Virus record (IMG/VR): IMGVR_UViG_3300027782_002369
Location: 1-58,266 of that record
Strand: one strand, 5' to 3'
DNA: 58,266 nucleotides
Source: a virus
How positions within the stretch are numbered: position 1 is the stretch's first letter; every line of letters starts with the position of its first letter. The position numbers were made by a program, and so were the translations under genes. Under the pieces are notes generated by a model. The model was not told the DNA's origin, did no database searches, and saw nothing but the letters and a program-made list of their open reading frames with translations. Positions 8,902-17,688 of this stretch are shown here, piece after piece.

Positions 8902-10613
8902 TTATATTTCAAAAAGTCCGTTGGAAAAACTTTTTATCAACAGGACAAAATTTTACAGAGATTGATTTACAGAGGTCACCCAATACACTAATTATTGGTA
9001 ACAATGGTGCGGGTAAGTCCACCATTTTAGATGCCTTGTGTTTTGGACTCTTTGGTAAACCCTTTCGTAAGATTAACAAACCACAGTTATTAAACTCTAT
9101 CAATGCTCAAGCAGCCATTGTTGAAATTGAATTTGCTATTGGTAAAAAACAATACAAAGTTATTCGTGGTATTAAACCAAATACATTTGAAGTATATTGT
9201 AATGATAAGTTGGTTGACCAAGATGCCAAGGCAAAAGATTACCAAGAACATTTAGAGAAGTTTATTCTCAAATTAAATTTTAAATCCTTTACTCAAGTGG
9301 TTATATTAGGTTCGGCATCGTTTGTTCCATTTATGCAACTTACTCCTGCTGACCGAAGAGCAATCATTGAGGACTTATTAGATATTCAAATTTTCTCTTC
9401 CATGAATGGTGTGGTCAAAGAAAAGATGGCAATCATTAAAGATTCCACCACAAAAACCAAACATGAAATGGACTTGACATCCGAAAGAATTAATTTCCAA
9501 AAGCAAAGCATTGAGGAACATAAGAATCGGAATGATGAGGAAATTGAAAAGAAAAAGAAAGAGATTGCCACAAGTATAGACCAAACTTTTACTCTACAAA
9601 GAGATATAAGTTTAATTCAAAAACATATTGATGTTCTCCAGAAAAAGATAGAAGATAAACTTTCTGTGGAAAAGAAAAGTAAGAAGCTGTTACAGTTAGA
9701 ATCGAAGATTGAAACCAACATTAAAAAGAATGAAAAGGATATTGCTTTCTATGAAGAACACGACAACTGCCCAACCTGCAAACAAACCATCGAAGGAGAG
9801 TTTAAGCGAGAGCAAGTTGAAGAAAGAAAATCCAAAGTCACTACTCAACGGCAAGGCCTTGAGGAAATCTCTACACAGATTACTCAAGCAAACCAAAGAA
9901 TAGAACAAATACAAGATATCATTAAACACATTGGTGGCCACAATAATGAGATTGTTAAACACAACTCTACGATATCTGCCATTAACAAATATATTAATAA
10001 GATTCAAAGTGAAGTTGAAGAACTTGCCAATCGTAAAGATAATCTAGAAGAAGAAAATGCCAAACTTAAAGAGTTACGGGAAGAATTGGCCAAACTGATT
10101 GTGAAGCAAGAAGAACTATCATCAGAAAAACAATACTATGAGTTTGCCGGTTCTTTATTAAAAGATACTGGTATTAAAACCAAGATTATTCGTCAATACT
10201 TACCTATTATGAATAAGTTAATTAATAAGTATTTGACTGCAATGGACTTCTTTGTGAACTTCAATATCAATGAAAACTTTGAGGAAACAATTAAGAGTAG
10301 ACACCGTGATGAATTTGGTTATGCTAACTTTTCAGAAGGTGAAAAGATGCGTATTGACTTGGCACTACTGTTTACATGGCGACAGATTGCTAAGTTAAAG
10401 AATAGTACCAACACCAACCTATTAATTTTAGATGAAGTATTTGATTCTAGTTTAGATGGTGTAGGCACAGAGGAGTTTTTGAAGTTGATTCATGAAATGG
10501 GTTCTGATACAAATATTTTTGTTATCTCCCATAAAGGCGACCAACTGTTTGATAAGTTTAGGTCAATCATTAAATTTGAGAAAAAGAATAATTTTAGTCA
10601 GGTGGCAAAATGA
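8898..10613 (+). CDS. 46: Recombination endonuclease subunit gp46 (Rad50-like)
   Basis: This 571-residue SMC-type ATPase (T4 gp46: 560) partners gp47. Walker A GNNGAGKST lies at residues 34-42, and long coiled coils flank a CPTC zinc hook near residue 291. The signature motif FSEGEKMRIDLALLF is near 477 and Walker B LLILDEVFDSS near 509. The coiled-coil arms are rich in Lys and Glu, which produces several spurious antisense frames. It overlaps its neighbours by four bases each side. Confidence 0.95.
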   Translation: MIIFQKVRWKNFLSTGQNFTEIDLQRSPNTLIIGNNGAGKSTILDALCFGLFGKPFRKINKPQLLNSINAQAAIVEIEFAIGKKQYKVIRGIKPNTFEVYCNDKLVDQDAKAKDYQEHLEKFILKLNFKSFTQVVILGSASFVPFMQLTPADRRAIIEDLLDIQIFSSMNGVVKEKMAIIKDSTTKTKHEMDLTSERINFQKQSIEEHKNRNDEEIEKKKKEIATSIDQTFTLQRDISLIQKHIDVLQKKIEDKLSVEKKSKKLLQLESKIETNIKKNEKDIAFYEEHDNCPTCKQTIEGEFKREQVEERKSKVTTQRQGLEEISTQITQANQRIEQIQDIIKHIGGHNNEIVKHNSTISAINKYINKIQSEVEELANRKDNLEEENAKLKELREELAKLIVKQEELSSEKQYYEFAGSLLKDTGIKTKIIRQYLPIMNKLINKYLTAMDFFVNFNINENFEETIKSRHRDEFGYANFSEGEKMRIDLALLFTWRQIAKLKNSTNTNLLILDEVFDSSLDGVGTEEFLKLIHEMGSDTNIFVISHKGDQLFDKFRSIIKFEKKNNFSQVAK

Positions 10614-11173
10614 GTGAAGTCTTTACATATAACACGGAAGAAGTTGTTAAACAACCCACACCACAACAACAAACATTACCTTTAGTTGGCGAAAATAATC
10701 CAATTTTAAAAGAGGTAATGCCAGAGTTTGATTTTAAAAATCCACCAGTTAATCCTATGGCATTAGCCACAGTATTGGTAGAAACCTGTAAACTACACAA
10801 AGGTTATGGATTGTCCGCCAATCAATGTGGACTAAAACACAGAGTATTTGTAATGGGACATGGTGAAGAATATGTGGCATTTTTTAATCCCAAGATTACT
10901 TCCACAATTGGTGAATGCCACATGATTGAGGGTTGTTTATCTTTTCCACTTTTAGGATTAAGAATTACCAGACCTGAAACAATTGAGGTAGAATACCAAG
11001 ACTTCAATGGAGCTACCAGAACGGCAAAGTATAGTGGTATATCTGCTCGATGTTTTTTGCATGAGCTTGACCACCAAAATGGAATAGTGTATACTGATAA
11101 AGTAAAACCAATGGCATTACAATCTGGTATGAGTAAAAGAAACAAAATGATAAAGAAATTGAGAATTCGTTAA
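10610..11173 (+). CDS. def: Peptide deformylase
   Basis: The product removes the formyl group from N-terminal formyl-methionine of nascent proteins. All three catalytic motifs are present: GYGLSANQCG (about residue 64), EGCLSFP (about 106) and the metal site HELDH (about 150). At 187 residues it carries an N-terminal extension of roughly 40 residues (proline- and glutamine-rich) and lacks the long C-terminal helix of many bacterial enzymes. Phage deformylases are known from marine T4-like phages. The gene is embedded in the gp46 operon with four-base overlap. Confidence 0.92.
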   Translation: MSEVFTYNTEEVVKQPTPQQQTLPLVGENNPILKEVMPEFDFKNPPVNPMALATVLVETCKLHKGYGLSANQCGLKHRVFVMGHGEEYVAFFNPKITSTIGECHMIEGCLSFPLLGLRITRPETIEVEYQDFNGATRTAKYSGISARCFLHELDHQNGIVYTDKVKPMALQSGMSKRNKMIKKLRIR

Positions 11174-12438
11174 TGGCAACACCAATTGAATATGTAGATA
11201 AACAATGGAAAGATTGGTCTGAAAAGAATCCACCTTCCACATTCAAACACATTGATAAAGAACAACTGGTAAAAGTTCTTACTGAAGATTTAACTTATGC
11301 TTCTCAAATGGATGTCCGTGAATATACTCTGTACCAAAAATGGTGTGAAGTAAAAGAAAGATATCCTGTTCAAGAAGTATCTACATTGTTTGGCCAAGAA
11401 ACTCACATGGTTTATCCTGAACAAGAGAAACTTATTAAACAAGTTAAAAATAATTTCTGGATGCCAACTGAGCCGGATGATTATGAAAAATTAAAACCCG
11501 TTATGAAATTACATAATGGTGAATTGGCAGAAACATGGAATGCCATTCGTACTTTTTCTTCTACAATGAAGAACAACTCCAATATTGGTCGTAACTTATT
11601 CTATACGATTGAAGATGAGATTACCAATAAATACTTGGGTGTAATATGTATCTCATCAGACTTTCTGGACTTAACTCCTAGAGATAAAGCAATTGGATGG
11701 GATAGAGATGTTAAAACGCAACAAGGAATGATTAATCATACCGCAATTGGTTCCACTATCGTTCCATTACAACCACTCGGCTTTAATTACATGGGTGGTA
11801 AATTACTTGCTTTACTTTGTTTGGCTGATACAGTTCAAAAAGATTGGAAGGAAAGATATGGAGATGTCCTTGTTGGAGTTACAACTACTAGTCTTTATGG
11901 GAATACTAAGTCTGGTGGTCTTTCTCAGTATGATGGATTAGAACATTGGAATAAAATGGGTTTCTCAAGTGGTTCTGTGGCATTTGAACCTAGTAGAGCA
12001 ACCAAGAAAATGATTTTTGAGTGGTTAAAAGAAGAACACACTAAGAAATATTTTGAGTGGTGGGAAGCCAAGAATCTACAAGGTCTTCCGCTTAAGCGTG
12101 ACCATAAAAATCGTTCATTACATTTTGCATATCCAAAACTTGGTATACCAAAAGAATTAACAAGAACGGAACATCAACGTGGTATCTATTTTAGTCCACT
12201 CTATAATAATACCAATGAATATCTTTGTAAACAAATTACAGAAGATAAACTGGTAAAGTCATTTGATACCAGCGTAGAAGCATTATCTATTATTTGGAAA
12301 ACAAAGTATGCCAAAGGTAGAATTCGGCAATTACAAAAGAAAAACAATGTTTCATATGAAACTCTTTTCTATGACGATTTGATTTACCTGTCATGGGAAG
12401 ATACCAAAGCGAAATATTTACCACAAGTTGGTCGATAA
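11173..12438 (+). CDS. DruA-like (DUF4338-type) protein, copy 1
   Basis: This 421-residue protein resembles the DUF4338 family, which includes DruA of the Druantia anti-phage system. The characteristic part runs from about residue 155 to 265: YLGVICIS, then RDKAIGWDR, then PLQPLGFNYMGGKLLALL, a RYGD element and a TTTSLYG box followed by QYDGL. The N-terminal 100 and C-terminal 120 residues are basic and helical without motifs I know. A second divergent copy lies at 30851. The role in phages is unknown to me; a nucleic-acid function or interference with host defence are both guesses. The start touches the def stop codon. Confidence 0.6.
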   Translation: MATPIEYVDKQWKDWSEKNPPSTFKHIDKEQLVKVLTEDLTYASQMDVREYTLYQKWCEVKERYPVQEVSTLFGQETHMVYPEQEKLIKQVKNNFWMPTEPDDYEKLKPVMKLHNGELAETWNAIRTFSSTMKNNSNIGRNLFYTIEDEITNKYLGVICISSDFLDLTPRDKAIGWDRDVKTQQGMINHTAIGSTIVPLQPLGFNYMGGKLLALLCLADTVQKDWKERYGDVLVGVTTTSLYGNTKSGGLSQYDGLEHWNKMGFSSGSVAFEPSRATKKMIFEWLKEEHTKKYFEWWEAKNLQGLPLKRDHKNRSLHFAYPKLGIPKELTRTEHQRGIYFSPLYNNTNEYLCKQITEDKLVKSFDTSVEALSIIWKTKYAKGRIRQLQKKNNVSYETLFYDDLIYLSWEDTKAKYLPQVGR

Positions 12439-12442
12439 ACGC

Positions 12443-12471
12443 TTGACAAATCACATACATAATGATATGAT
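12443..12471 (+). promoter_or_regulatory. Sigma-70-like promoter
   Basis: TTGACA at 12443-12448, a 17-base spacer and TATGAT at 12466-12471 form a near-consensus host promoter. The start of transcription would be near 12478, giving a leader of about 50 bases that contains a small CTTGC/GCAAG hairpin. It feeds the winged-helix gene at 12527. Confidence 0.8.
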
Positions 12472-12526
12472 GTGAGAACTTGCTTAAGGCAAGGATTTAT
12501 TATTAACTTTACTATGGAGTATTACA

Positions 12527-12808
12527 ATGAGCAAATTATCTGCTAAACAAAAAATCGTAAACTATTTAAGCAAGAATTCTGACTATGGTCTAACCACAAG
12601 TCAAGCTCGTGCTAAATTTGGTATTCAAAACGTTTCAGCTCGTATCGATGAGTTACGTCAAGAAGGCCATGTGATTTACACAAACACACAAACCCGCAAT
12701 GATGGTACAAAGTTCAATTTGTATCGTATGGGTAAACCAACTAAGGCACTTGTCAAAGCTGCTTTGGCTGCCGGTTATAGCTTCAACCAACCACACCAAG
12801 AAGTTTAA
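12527..12808 (+). CDS. Winged helix-turn-helix protein (93 aa)
   Basis: The first 65 residues form a compact winged-helix pattern: a KIVNYLSKN helix, the LTTSQARAKFGI recognition region, an ARIDELRQEGHVI helix and strand, and a wing with TNTQTRNDGTKFNLYRM. This suggests a small DNA-binding regulator. The gene is an isolated unit with its own strong promoter and terminator, unlike its operon-bound neighbours, so it is probably expressed early and at a high level. A GGAG site precedes the ATG. The target is unknown. Confidence 0.75.
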   Translation: MSKLSAKQKIVNYLSKNSDYGLTTSQARAKFGIQNVSARIDELRQEGHVIYTNTQTRNDGTKFNLYRMGKPTKALVKAALAAGYSFNQPHQEV

Positions 12809-12813
12809 TTCGT

Positions 12814-12837
12814 AGAGGGACTTAGGTCCCTCTTTTT
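12814..12837 (+). terminator. Rho-independent terminator
   Basis: An 8-bp stem (AGAGGGAC with GTCCCTCT) around a TTAG loop runs into a T tract. It closes the winged-helix unit six bases after its stop codon. Confidence 0.9.
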
Positions 12838-12855
12838 ATCATTATCGGAGCACAA

Positions 12856-13674
12856 ATGGAAATATCAATAAAAAAAGAAGATTTGCAAACAAAAAGTCTG
12901 TTTGTAGCAACGCCTATGTATGGTGGTATGAACCACGGTCTTTACATGAAAGCGTGTTTAGATTTACAAGGCCTCTGTATGCAGTATGGCATACAAGTAA
13001 AATTCTCATTTCTATTTAATGAGTCCCTAATTACACGAGCAAGAAATTATCTTGTCGATGAATATCTCCATCGTTCCGATTGCACTCATATGTTGTTTAT
13101 TGATTCGGACATCCACTTTAATCCGCAAGATGTGATTGCACTCTTGGCTATGGACAAAGAAGTTTCTGGTGGTCCTTATCCAAAGAAAGCAATTAAATGG
13201 AAGTCTGTTAAAACAGCAGTAACAAAAAATCCAGATATTGATCCTGGTATGCTTGAGAAAGTTACTGGTGATTATGTGTTTAATCCAGTTAAAGGCACGG
13301 CACAATTCTCTGTTACAGAACCTTTAGAAGTTATGGAAATTGGTACAGGCTTTATGATGATGAAGCGTGAAGTATTTACAAAATTAAAAGAAGCATTCCC
13401 AATGATTCGTTATAAACCTGACCATGTAGGACAGGCACACTTTGATGGTTCTCGTTACATTCATGCTTACTTTGATACAGTCATTGATACTGCTGATTCA
13501 ATTACTGGTGGTGGTTCTGACCGCTACCTATCAGAAGATTATATGTTCTGTCAGATGTGGCGTAAGATTGGTGGAAAAATTCACCTTTGTCCTTGGATGA
13601 AAACATCACACATTGGTACATATCACTTCCAAGGAGATATGCCAGCTGTTGCTAATTTTGTCGGAGAAATGTAA
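12856..13674 (+). CDS. Glycosyltransferase-like protein (GT-A fold)
   Basis: This 272-residue protein begins with a nucleotide-sugar-binding strand and loop (FVATPMYGG) and has the metal-binding LFIDSDIHF element (about residues 78-86), the DxD motif of GT-A glycosyltransferases. A later FMMMKREVF segment and an EDYMFCQMW element resemble acceptor-side motifs of GT2-like enzymes. It stands apart from the large glycan cassette, next to replication genes. In T4-like phages such enzymes modify DNA bases or surface glycans; sequence does not decide between these. A CGGAG site precedes the ATG. Confidence 0.7.
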   Translation: MEISIKKEDLQTKSLFVATPMYGGMNHGLYMKACLDLQGLCMQYGIQVKFSFLFNESLITRARNYLVDEYLHRSDCTHMLFIDSDIHFNPQDVIALLAMDKEVSGGPYPKKAIKWKSVKTAVTKNPDIDPGMLEKVTGDYVFNPVKGTAQFSVTEPLEVMEIGTGFMMMKREVFTKLKEAFPMIRYKPDHVGQAHFDGSRYIHAYFDTVIDTADSITGGGSDRYLSEDYMFCQMWRKIGGKIHLCPWMKTSHIGTYHFQGDMPAVANFVGEM

Positions 13675-13675
13675 C

Positions 13676-14107
13676 ATGGCATGGCAAGATAGTAAGGGTA
13701 ATAAAGGTACTGATGACAATGTTAAATTGGTTTCAGAAGCACCTTATCATCCAGGTTATGAAGATGTTGGGTTTGACACTCTCGAACAAATCATTGGCCG
13801 TAAATTTGATGGTGGCAAATTAGAATATGGTTTGTTACCACCATTAGCACTAGAAGAAACTGTTAAGGTATTAACTTTTGGTGCTCAGAAGTATGAAAGA
13901 GATAATTGGCAAAAAGTACCGGATGCCAAACGTAGGTATTTCGATGCACTACAACGTCATGTGTGGTCATGGAAACAAGGGGAACAAATCGATCCCGAAT
14001 CTGGTATACATCACTTGGCACACGCAATGTGCTGCTTGATGTTTCTATATGAACATGATATAATGTATTCTTTAAATAATGGAGAAGTAAATGAAGCTGT
14101 CAAATGA
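13676..14107 (+). CDS. DUF5664-type protein, possible dATP/dGTP diphosphohydrolase-like domain
   Basis: The product has 143 residues from the ATG at 13676; a longer frame reaches back to 13613 but only overlaps the previous gene. It matches the phage family in which a RKFDGGKLEYGLLPP segment is followed by a helical region with GAQKYERDNW and IHHLAHAMCCLMFLYEHD. The acidic and histidine residues in these helices resemble all-alpha nucleotide pyrophosphohydrolases (MazG-like). Relatives are described as dATP/dGTP diphosphohydrolase domains, so it may adjust the nucleotide pool. It overlaps the clamp gene by 17 bases. Confidence 0.68.
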   Translation: MAWQDSKGNKGTDDNVKLVSEAPYHPGYEDVGFDTLEQIIGRKFDGGKLEYGLLPPLALEETVKVLTFGAQKYERDNWQKVPDAKRRYFDALQRHVWSWKQGEQIDPESGIHHLAHAMCCLMFLYEHDIMYSLNNGEVNEAVK

Positions 14108-14762
14108 AACCCTAACCGTATTGAAAAACTTTTCAACAATCAATCAAGGCATTCAATTTAAACAAGGAAAGAAACTTACCACAGTATCTTCCAGTAAAAC
14201 TGTATTAGCACAAGCCAATCTCAAAGATGAATTCCCACAAGAATTCTGTATCTATGATTTGAATGAGTTCTTATCCGTTCAAGGTCTTTATAAAGATTGT
14301 GAGATTGACTTTACTGCATCAGATGTAATCTTTAAATCTGGCAAGCGTTCAGGTAACTATCGTATGACTGCCAAAGAAATGATTGTAACTCCTCCAGAAA
14401 AAGAACTAACACTTCCTTCTGTAGATTGTGAATTCACTTTGACATCAGAAGATTATGATGCCGTTATGAAGGCAACCAATGTATTATCTTCTCCACACAT
14501 CTCTGTACAATCTGATGGTGAAACTGTCAATATTGTTTCATTTGATGCCGGCAATAATGCAGCACACACAAACACAATTGAAGTAGGTCAAGGTAACGGA
14601 AAGAAATACTCTATCGTATTCAAAGCAGAGAACATTAAGTTGATTTCTGGTACATATGATGTTAAGATTTCTTTTAAAGGTATTGGACATTTTAAAAACA
14701 CCAAAGATGACATCCAATACTGGATTGCATTTGAGGCTAAAGAAACTAAAATTGAAGGGTAA
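14091..14762 (+). CDS. 45: Sliding clamp gp45
   Basis: At 223 residues this is the T4 gp45-type trimeric clamp (T4: 228). It tethers DNA polymerase gp43 and activates gp55-dependent late transcription. It begins with a MKLSNETLTVLKNFS-like helix, as in gp45, and contains repeated strand-helix units. The order 45-44-62-regA of T4 is kept here with additions. A GGAG ribosome site lies inside the end of the preceding gene. Confidence 0.92.
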   Translation: MKLSNETLTVLKNFSTINQGIQFKQGKKLTTVSSSKTVLAQANLKDEFPQEFCIYDLNEFLSVQGLYKDCEIDFTASDVIFKSGKRSGNYRMTAKEMIVTPPEKELTLPSVDCEFTLTSEDYDAVMKATNVLSSPHISVQSDGETVNIVSFDAGNNAAHTNTIEVGQGNGKKYSIVFKAENIKLISGTYDVKISFKGIGHFKNTKDDIQYWIAFEAKETKIEG

Positions 14763-14764
14763 TT

Positions 14765-14956
14765 ATGTTAGTTTATTTTACAGATGCGGTAACACAAAAT
14801 AAGTTTGCAGTTAATCCAGAATATGTTGTTGGAGTTTTTATTGCCTCCGATGAAGAACATAAAGGTAAAACTGTATTGAATTTGTTGAATGGTTCTTTTC
14901 TAATTGAAGAAAAACAAATTGATGCTGTTGGTGTACTACAAGGCGTATTGAAGTAA
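14765..14956 (+). CDS. Small conserved protein between gp45 and gp44 (63 aa)
   Basis: A 63-residue beta-rich protein lies two bases after gp45. Its pattern (VYFTDAVTQNKFAVNP, then TVLNLLNGSFLIEEKQ) is that of a small barrel or sheet protein and recalls FlbD-like small proteins, but I do not assign a function. The spacing shows cotranslation with the clamp. Confidence 0.72.
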   Translation: MLVYFTDAVTQNKFAVNPEYVVGVFIASDEEHKGKTVLNLLNGSFLIEEKQIDAVGVLQGVLK

Positions 14957-14992
14957 TACCTAAAGAAGTAAATTATATTATGGGAGTTTGTG

Positions 14993-15925
14993 ATGGAACA
15001 TTTATTATGGGTCGAGAAGTATCGGCCAAAAACTATTGAAGAATGTATTTTACCTGATGCCATTAAATCTACGTTCCAAGAGTACGTTAACAGAAAAGAA
15101 ATACCGAATCTATTATTATCTGGCTCAGCAGGCGTTGGAAAAACAACTATTGCTAAGGCACTATGTAATGAAGTTGGGTGTGATTATATTGTTATCAATG
15201 GTTCAGATGAATCAGGTATTGATGTACTTCGTAACAAGATTAAGAACTACGCTTCTTCAGTTTCTCTTGCAGGTGGTCGCAAGGTTATTATCATTGATGA
15301 GGCCGACTATCTTAACGCTAATTCAACACAGCCAGCATTGCGTGGAGCAATTGAAGAATTCTCCTCAAACTGTTCATTCATTTTCACTTGCAACTTTAAG
15401 AACCGTATCATCGATCCGATACACTCTCGTTGTTCTGTGGTCGATTTTAAAATCAACGGTTCTAAAGCCAAGATGGCTGCACAATTCTTTAAAAGAGTTG
15501 AGTGGATACTTGAACAAGAAAACATCACCTATTCTAAAGATGTCGTGGCAGCAGTTATCACAAAACACTTTCCAGATAATCGTAGAGTTCTCAATGAACT
15601 GCAACGATACTCGGTTTCTGGCACCATTGATGCTGGTATTTTGTCTAATATTGCTGATGTACAACTTGATACTCTTATTACTTCGTTAAAAGATAAAGAC
15701 TTTGCATCTACTCGTAAGTGGGTAACCAACAACCTCGACAATGATCCAGTAAAAGTTTATCGTAAACTATACGATGGACTATATGAGGTTCTTAAACCTG
15801 CTTCAGTACCACAATTGGTTCTCATTCTAGCTAGATACCAATATCAATCTGCCTTTGTTGCCGACCATGAAATCAATATGATTGCTTGTTTGACCGAAAT
15901 CATGGTAGATTGTGATTTCAAATGA
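14993..15925 (+). CDS. 44: Clamp loader large subunit gp44
   Basis: This 310-residue AAA+ ATPase (T4 gp44: 319) drives loading of the gp45 clamp together with gp62. Walker A GSAGVGKTT (about residue 43), Walker B IIDEAD (about 99) and the HSRC arginine-finger motif (about 140) are in order. I choose the ATG at 14993, preceded by a GGGAG site, over the in-frame GTG at 14990. A 217-codon alternative + frame inside it is a shadow. Confidence 0.95.
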   Translation: MEHLLWVEKYRPKTIEECILPDAIKSTFQEYVNRKEIPNLLLSGSAGVGKTTIAKALCNEVGCDYIVINGSDESGIDVLRNKIKNYASSVSLAGGRKVIIIDEADYLNANSTQPALRGAIEEFSSNCSFIFTCNFKNRIIDPIHSRCSVVDFKINGSKAKMAAQFFKRVEWILEQENITYSKDVVAAVITKHFPDNRRVLNELQRYSVSGTIDAGILSNIADVQLDTLITSLKDKDFASTRKWVTNNLDNDPVKVYRKLYDGLYEVLKPASVPQLVLILARYQYQSAFVADHEINMIACLTEIMVDCDFK

Positions 15926-16398
15926 AAATAGGATTTAATTGTTCATGTTTTGATTTGTTTCATGCCGGCCACGTTACCATGTTAAAAATGGAAAAAGAAC
16001 GGTGTGATTATCTCAAAGTAGCTCTTCAAGTAGACCCCACAACAGATAGACCTGGTTTAAAAAATAAGCCAGTACAATCTATCTATGAAAGATATGCTCA
16101 GGTTCAAGCCTGTAAGTATGTTGATGAGATTCTATTATACGACACCGAAAAAGAATTACTCAATCTTATTATGACACAAGATATGCACATTCGTTTTTTG
16201 AGTGATGAATATCTATACAGAGATTTTACCGGTAAACAATATTGTATGGACAATGGTATAGAATTATTCTATCATAAACGACAACACACATATAGCACTT
16301 CTGAATTAAGAAATCGTGTATATGAATTGGAATTGGCCAAACGCCAAGAAAAAGATGTTGTTGATATTCCACAATACTCTACGGAGTTATTAAAATGA
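15922..16398 (+). CDS. Cytidylyltransferase-like nucleotidyltransferase (TagD-like)
   Basis: This 158-residue protein carries the nucleotidyltransferase signature HxGH in FDLFHAGHVTML (about residues 11-22) and the C-terminal YSTSELRNRV motif, the pair that defines glycerol-3-phosphate and related cytidylyltransferases. It would transfer CMP or AMP onto a phosphorylated substrate, perhaps an activated sugar or lipid headgroup precursor. It sits between gp44 and gp62, genes that are adjacent and coupled in T4, and overlaps gp44 by four bases. Confidence 0.8.
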   Translation: MKIGFNCSCFDLFHAGHVTMLKMEKERCDYLKVALQVDPTTDRPGLKNKPVQSIYERYAQVQACKYVDEILLYDTEKELLNLIMTQDMHIRFLSDEYLYRDFTGKQYCMDNGIELFYHKRQHTYSTSELRNRVYELELAKRQEKDVVDIPQYSTELLK

Positions 16399-16853
16399 AC
16401 CATACAAATATTCTAAAATTAGGTTTAGAAGGTGAAAAAGTTATTGTAGAGATGCTTCGTCAATTTGATATTGATGTGTATCATGTTTATGATGACAACA
16501 AGTATGACCGTGAAAAAGATATTCTTGTAGATGGTAAATATAAAGTTGAAGTTAAAACACAAGCACCCTTTATCAAATTAGATTCGTTTAGTTTTTTACC
16601 AAATCAACTTCGTAAATGTACAGAAGCAGATGTATTATATTTTGTTTCTGTTCCACATCCTACATGGCCACATTTTTCTGACGGATGGATTTATAGAGCA
16701 GTACCAAATAAATTTGAATATAAGAATTGGAAAGATAGATGGGGCAAAGAAAGAATTTTAATTCCTATCAAACAAGAAGCTTTGATTCCTGTTACTAAGA
16801 TGACAGATGAGAAATCAAAGGAGTTACAACTATTACTTTCCACAATGTATTGA
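16395..16853 (+). CDS. Putative PD-(D/E)XK nuclease-like protein
   Basis: This 152-residue protein has a pattern expected of the PD-(D/E)XK nuclease superfamily: an N-terminal helix with a glutamate (GLEGEKVIVEML), then KDILVDGKYKVEVKTQ (about residues 44-59), where an acidic residue is followed by a strand ending in E-x-K. The rest is a small alpha/beta domain with several tryptophans. No partner is obvious, and it is inserted in the clamp-loader operon directly before gp62. Hjc-like resolvase or repair nuclease are possible; the evidence is the active-site pattern only. Confidence 0.6.
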   Translation: MNHTNILKLGLEGEKVIVEMLRQFDIDVYHVYDDNKYDREKDILVDGKYKVEVKTQAPFIKLDSFSFLPNQLRKCTEADVLYFVSVPHPTWPHFSDGWIYRAVPNKFEYKNWKDRWGKERILIPIKQEALIPVTKMTDEKSKELQLLLSTMY

Positions 16854-16854
16854 T

Positions 16855-17250
16855 ATGGCAGACCTATTCAAAGAAGTTATACCCTCAATTTTAAAAACTA
16901 AAAAGAATGTTTTGCAAAATGAATTCGATGTAAAAGAATACAAGAAGCAAGCATTTATGGTTAATCGTGCCTTGGCGTACCACATGGACTGTGTTCTATA
17001 TGCCAATGAGATGAACCTTCACTCCGACTTGGATGGAGATATGCAATATTCATATCTTCTAAATACCATAAGGTCTATGAAACGGGACTACCAACCGTGG
17101 CAGAAAGCATCGACCGATAAAGATATAGAATGCGTGAAGCAATACTTTGGATATTCTAATGAAAGAGCCAAAGAAGTTCTCCGTATTCTCAATGAAGAAC
17201 AAATCGCTGAAATAAGAGCAAAAACAAATAAAGGCGGAGTGAACAATTAA
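16855..17250 (+). CDS. 62: Clamp loader small subunit gp62
   Basis: The 131-residue product (start ATG at 16855) corresponds to T4 gp62 (187), which holds the gp44 tetramer to the clamp. It begins DLFKEVIPSILKTKK and has the helical YHMDCVLYANEMN and LLNTIRSMKR elements. It is shorter than T4 gp62 at the C-terminus. An in-frame upstream ATG at 16807 lies wholly inside the previous gene and is not used in this reading. RegA follows with one-base overlap. Confidence 0.85.
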   Translation: MADLFKEVIPSILKTKKNVLQNEFDVKEYKKQAFMVNRALAYHMDCVLYANEMNLHSDLDGDMQYSYLLNTIRSMKRDYQPWQKASTDKDIECVKQYFGYSNERAKEVLRILNEEQIAEIRAKTNKGGVNN

Positions 17251-17657
17251 TGATTTCAATTATTGATTTAGTTGAAGTTACATTGGGTGAAAAAGATGAT
17301 TTTCTTAAAGTTCGTGAAACATTAACCCGTATAGGTGTAGCTTCCAAAAAAGACAGAATTCTCTACCAATCTTGCCATATTCTACATAAGCAAGGTAAGT
17401 ATTATATCGTACATTTCAAAGAACTCTTTGCTTTGGATGGTAAACCAACTGATATTTCCGAAAATGACTTATCTCGTAGGAATGCCATTGCCAAATTGTT
17501 ATCTGATTGGGGACTGGTAAAGCTTGTCAATGCCAAACAGATTGAGGAACCTCTTCCTATCTTTCTATCACAGATTAAGATACTTTCCCACAAAGAAAAA
17601 GATGATTGGGAATTGACACCCAAATATAATATTGGTAAAAAACCAGGTGCCTATTGA
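17250..17657 (+). CDS. regA: Translational repressor RegA
   Basis: This 135-residue protein matches T4 RegA (122), which binds the start regions of early mRNAs and lowers their translation. The conserved core is clear: FLKVRETLTRIGVASKKD, then LYQSCHILHKQGKYYIVHFKE and a C-terminal DWELTPKYNIG. It has a short N-terminal extension and a 10-residue insertion compared with T4. The order gp62-regA is that of T4. Its stop codon region contains the promoter elements for Hsp20. Confidence 0.95.
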   Translation: MISIIDLVEVTLGEKDDFLKVRETLTRIGVASKKDRILYQSCHILHKQGKYYIVHFKELFALDGKPTDISENDLSRRNAIAKLLSDWGLVKLVNAKQIEEPLPIFLSQIKILSHKEKDDWELTPKYNIGKKPGAY

Positions 17658-17683
17658 CAAACTAGTATAAATACTAGTATACT
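17654..17683 (+). promoter_or_regulatory. Composite early and late promoter before hsp20
   Basis: TTGACA (17654-17659), an 18-base spacer and TATACT (17678-17683) form a sigma-70-like promoter that starts inside the regA stop codon. Within its spacer lies an exact late octamer TATAAATA at 17666-17673, extended to TATAAATACT as in strong T4 late promoters. Both would give start sites within a few bases of each other. Confidence 0.7.
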
Positions 17684-17688
17684 TATGG

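Noticed and set aside
9696-10007. Hydrophobic - strand frames opposite gp46
   Set aside because: Antisense of Lys/Glu-rich coiled coils reads as Phe/Leu-rich segments that imitate membrane proteins.
15036-15689. 217-codon + frame within gp44
   Set aside because: Shadow frame: gp44 with all AAA+ motifs occupies the same DNA, and this frame has no ribosome site and an atypical Leu-rich composition.
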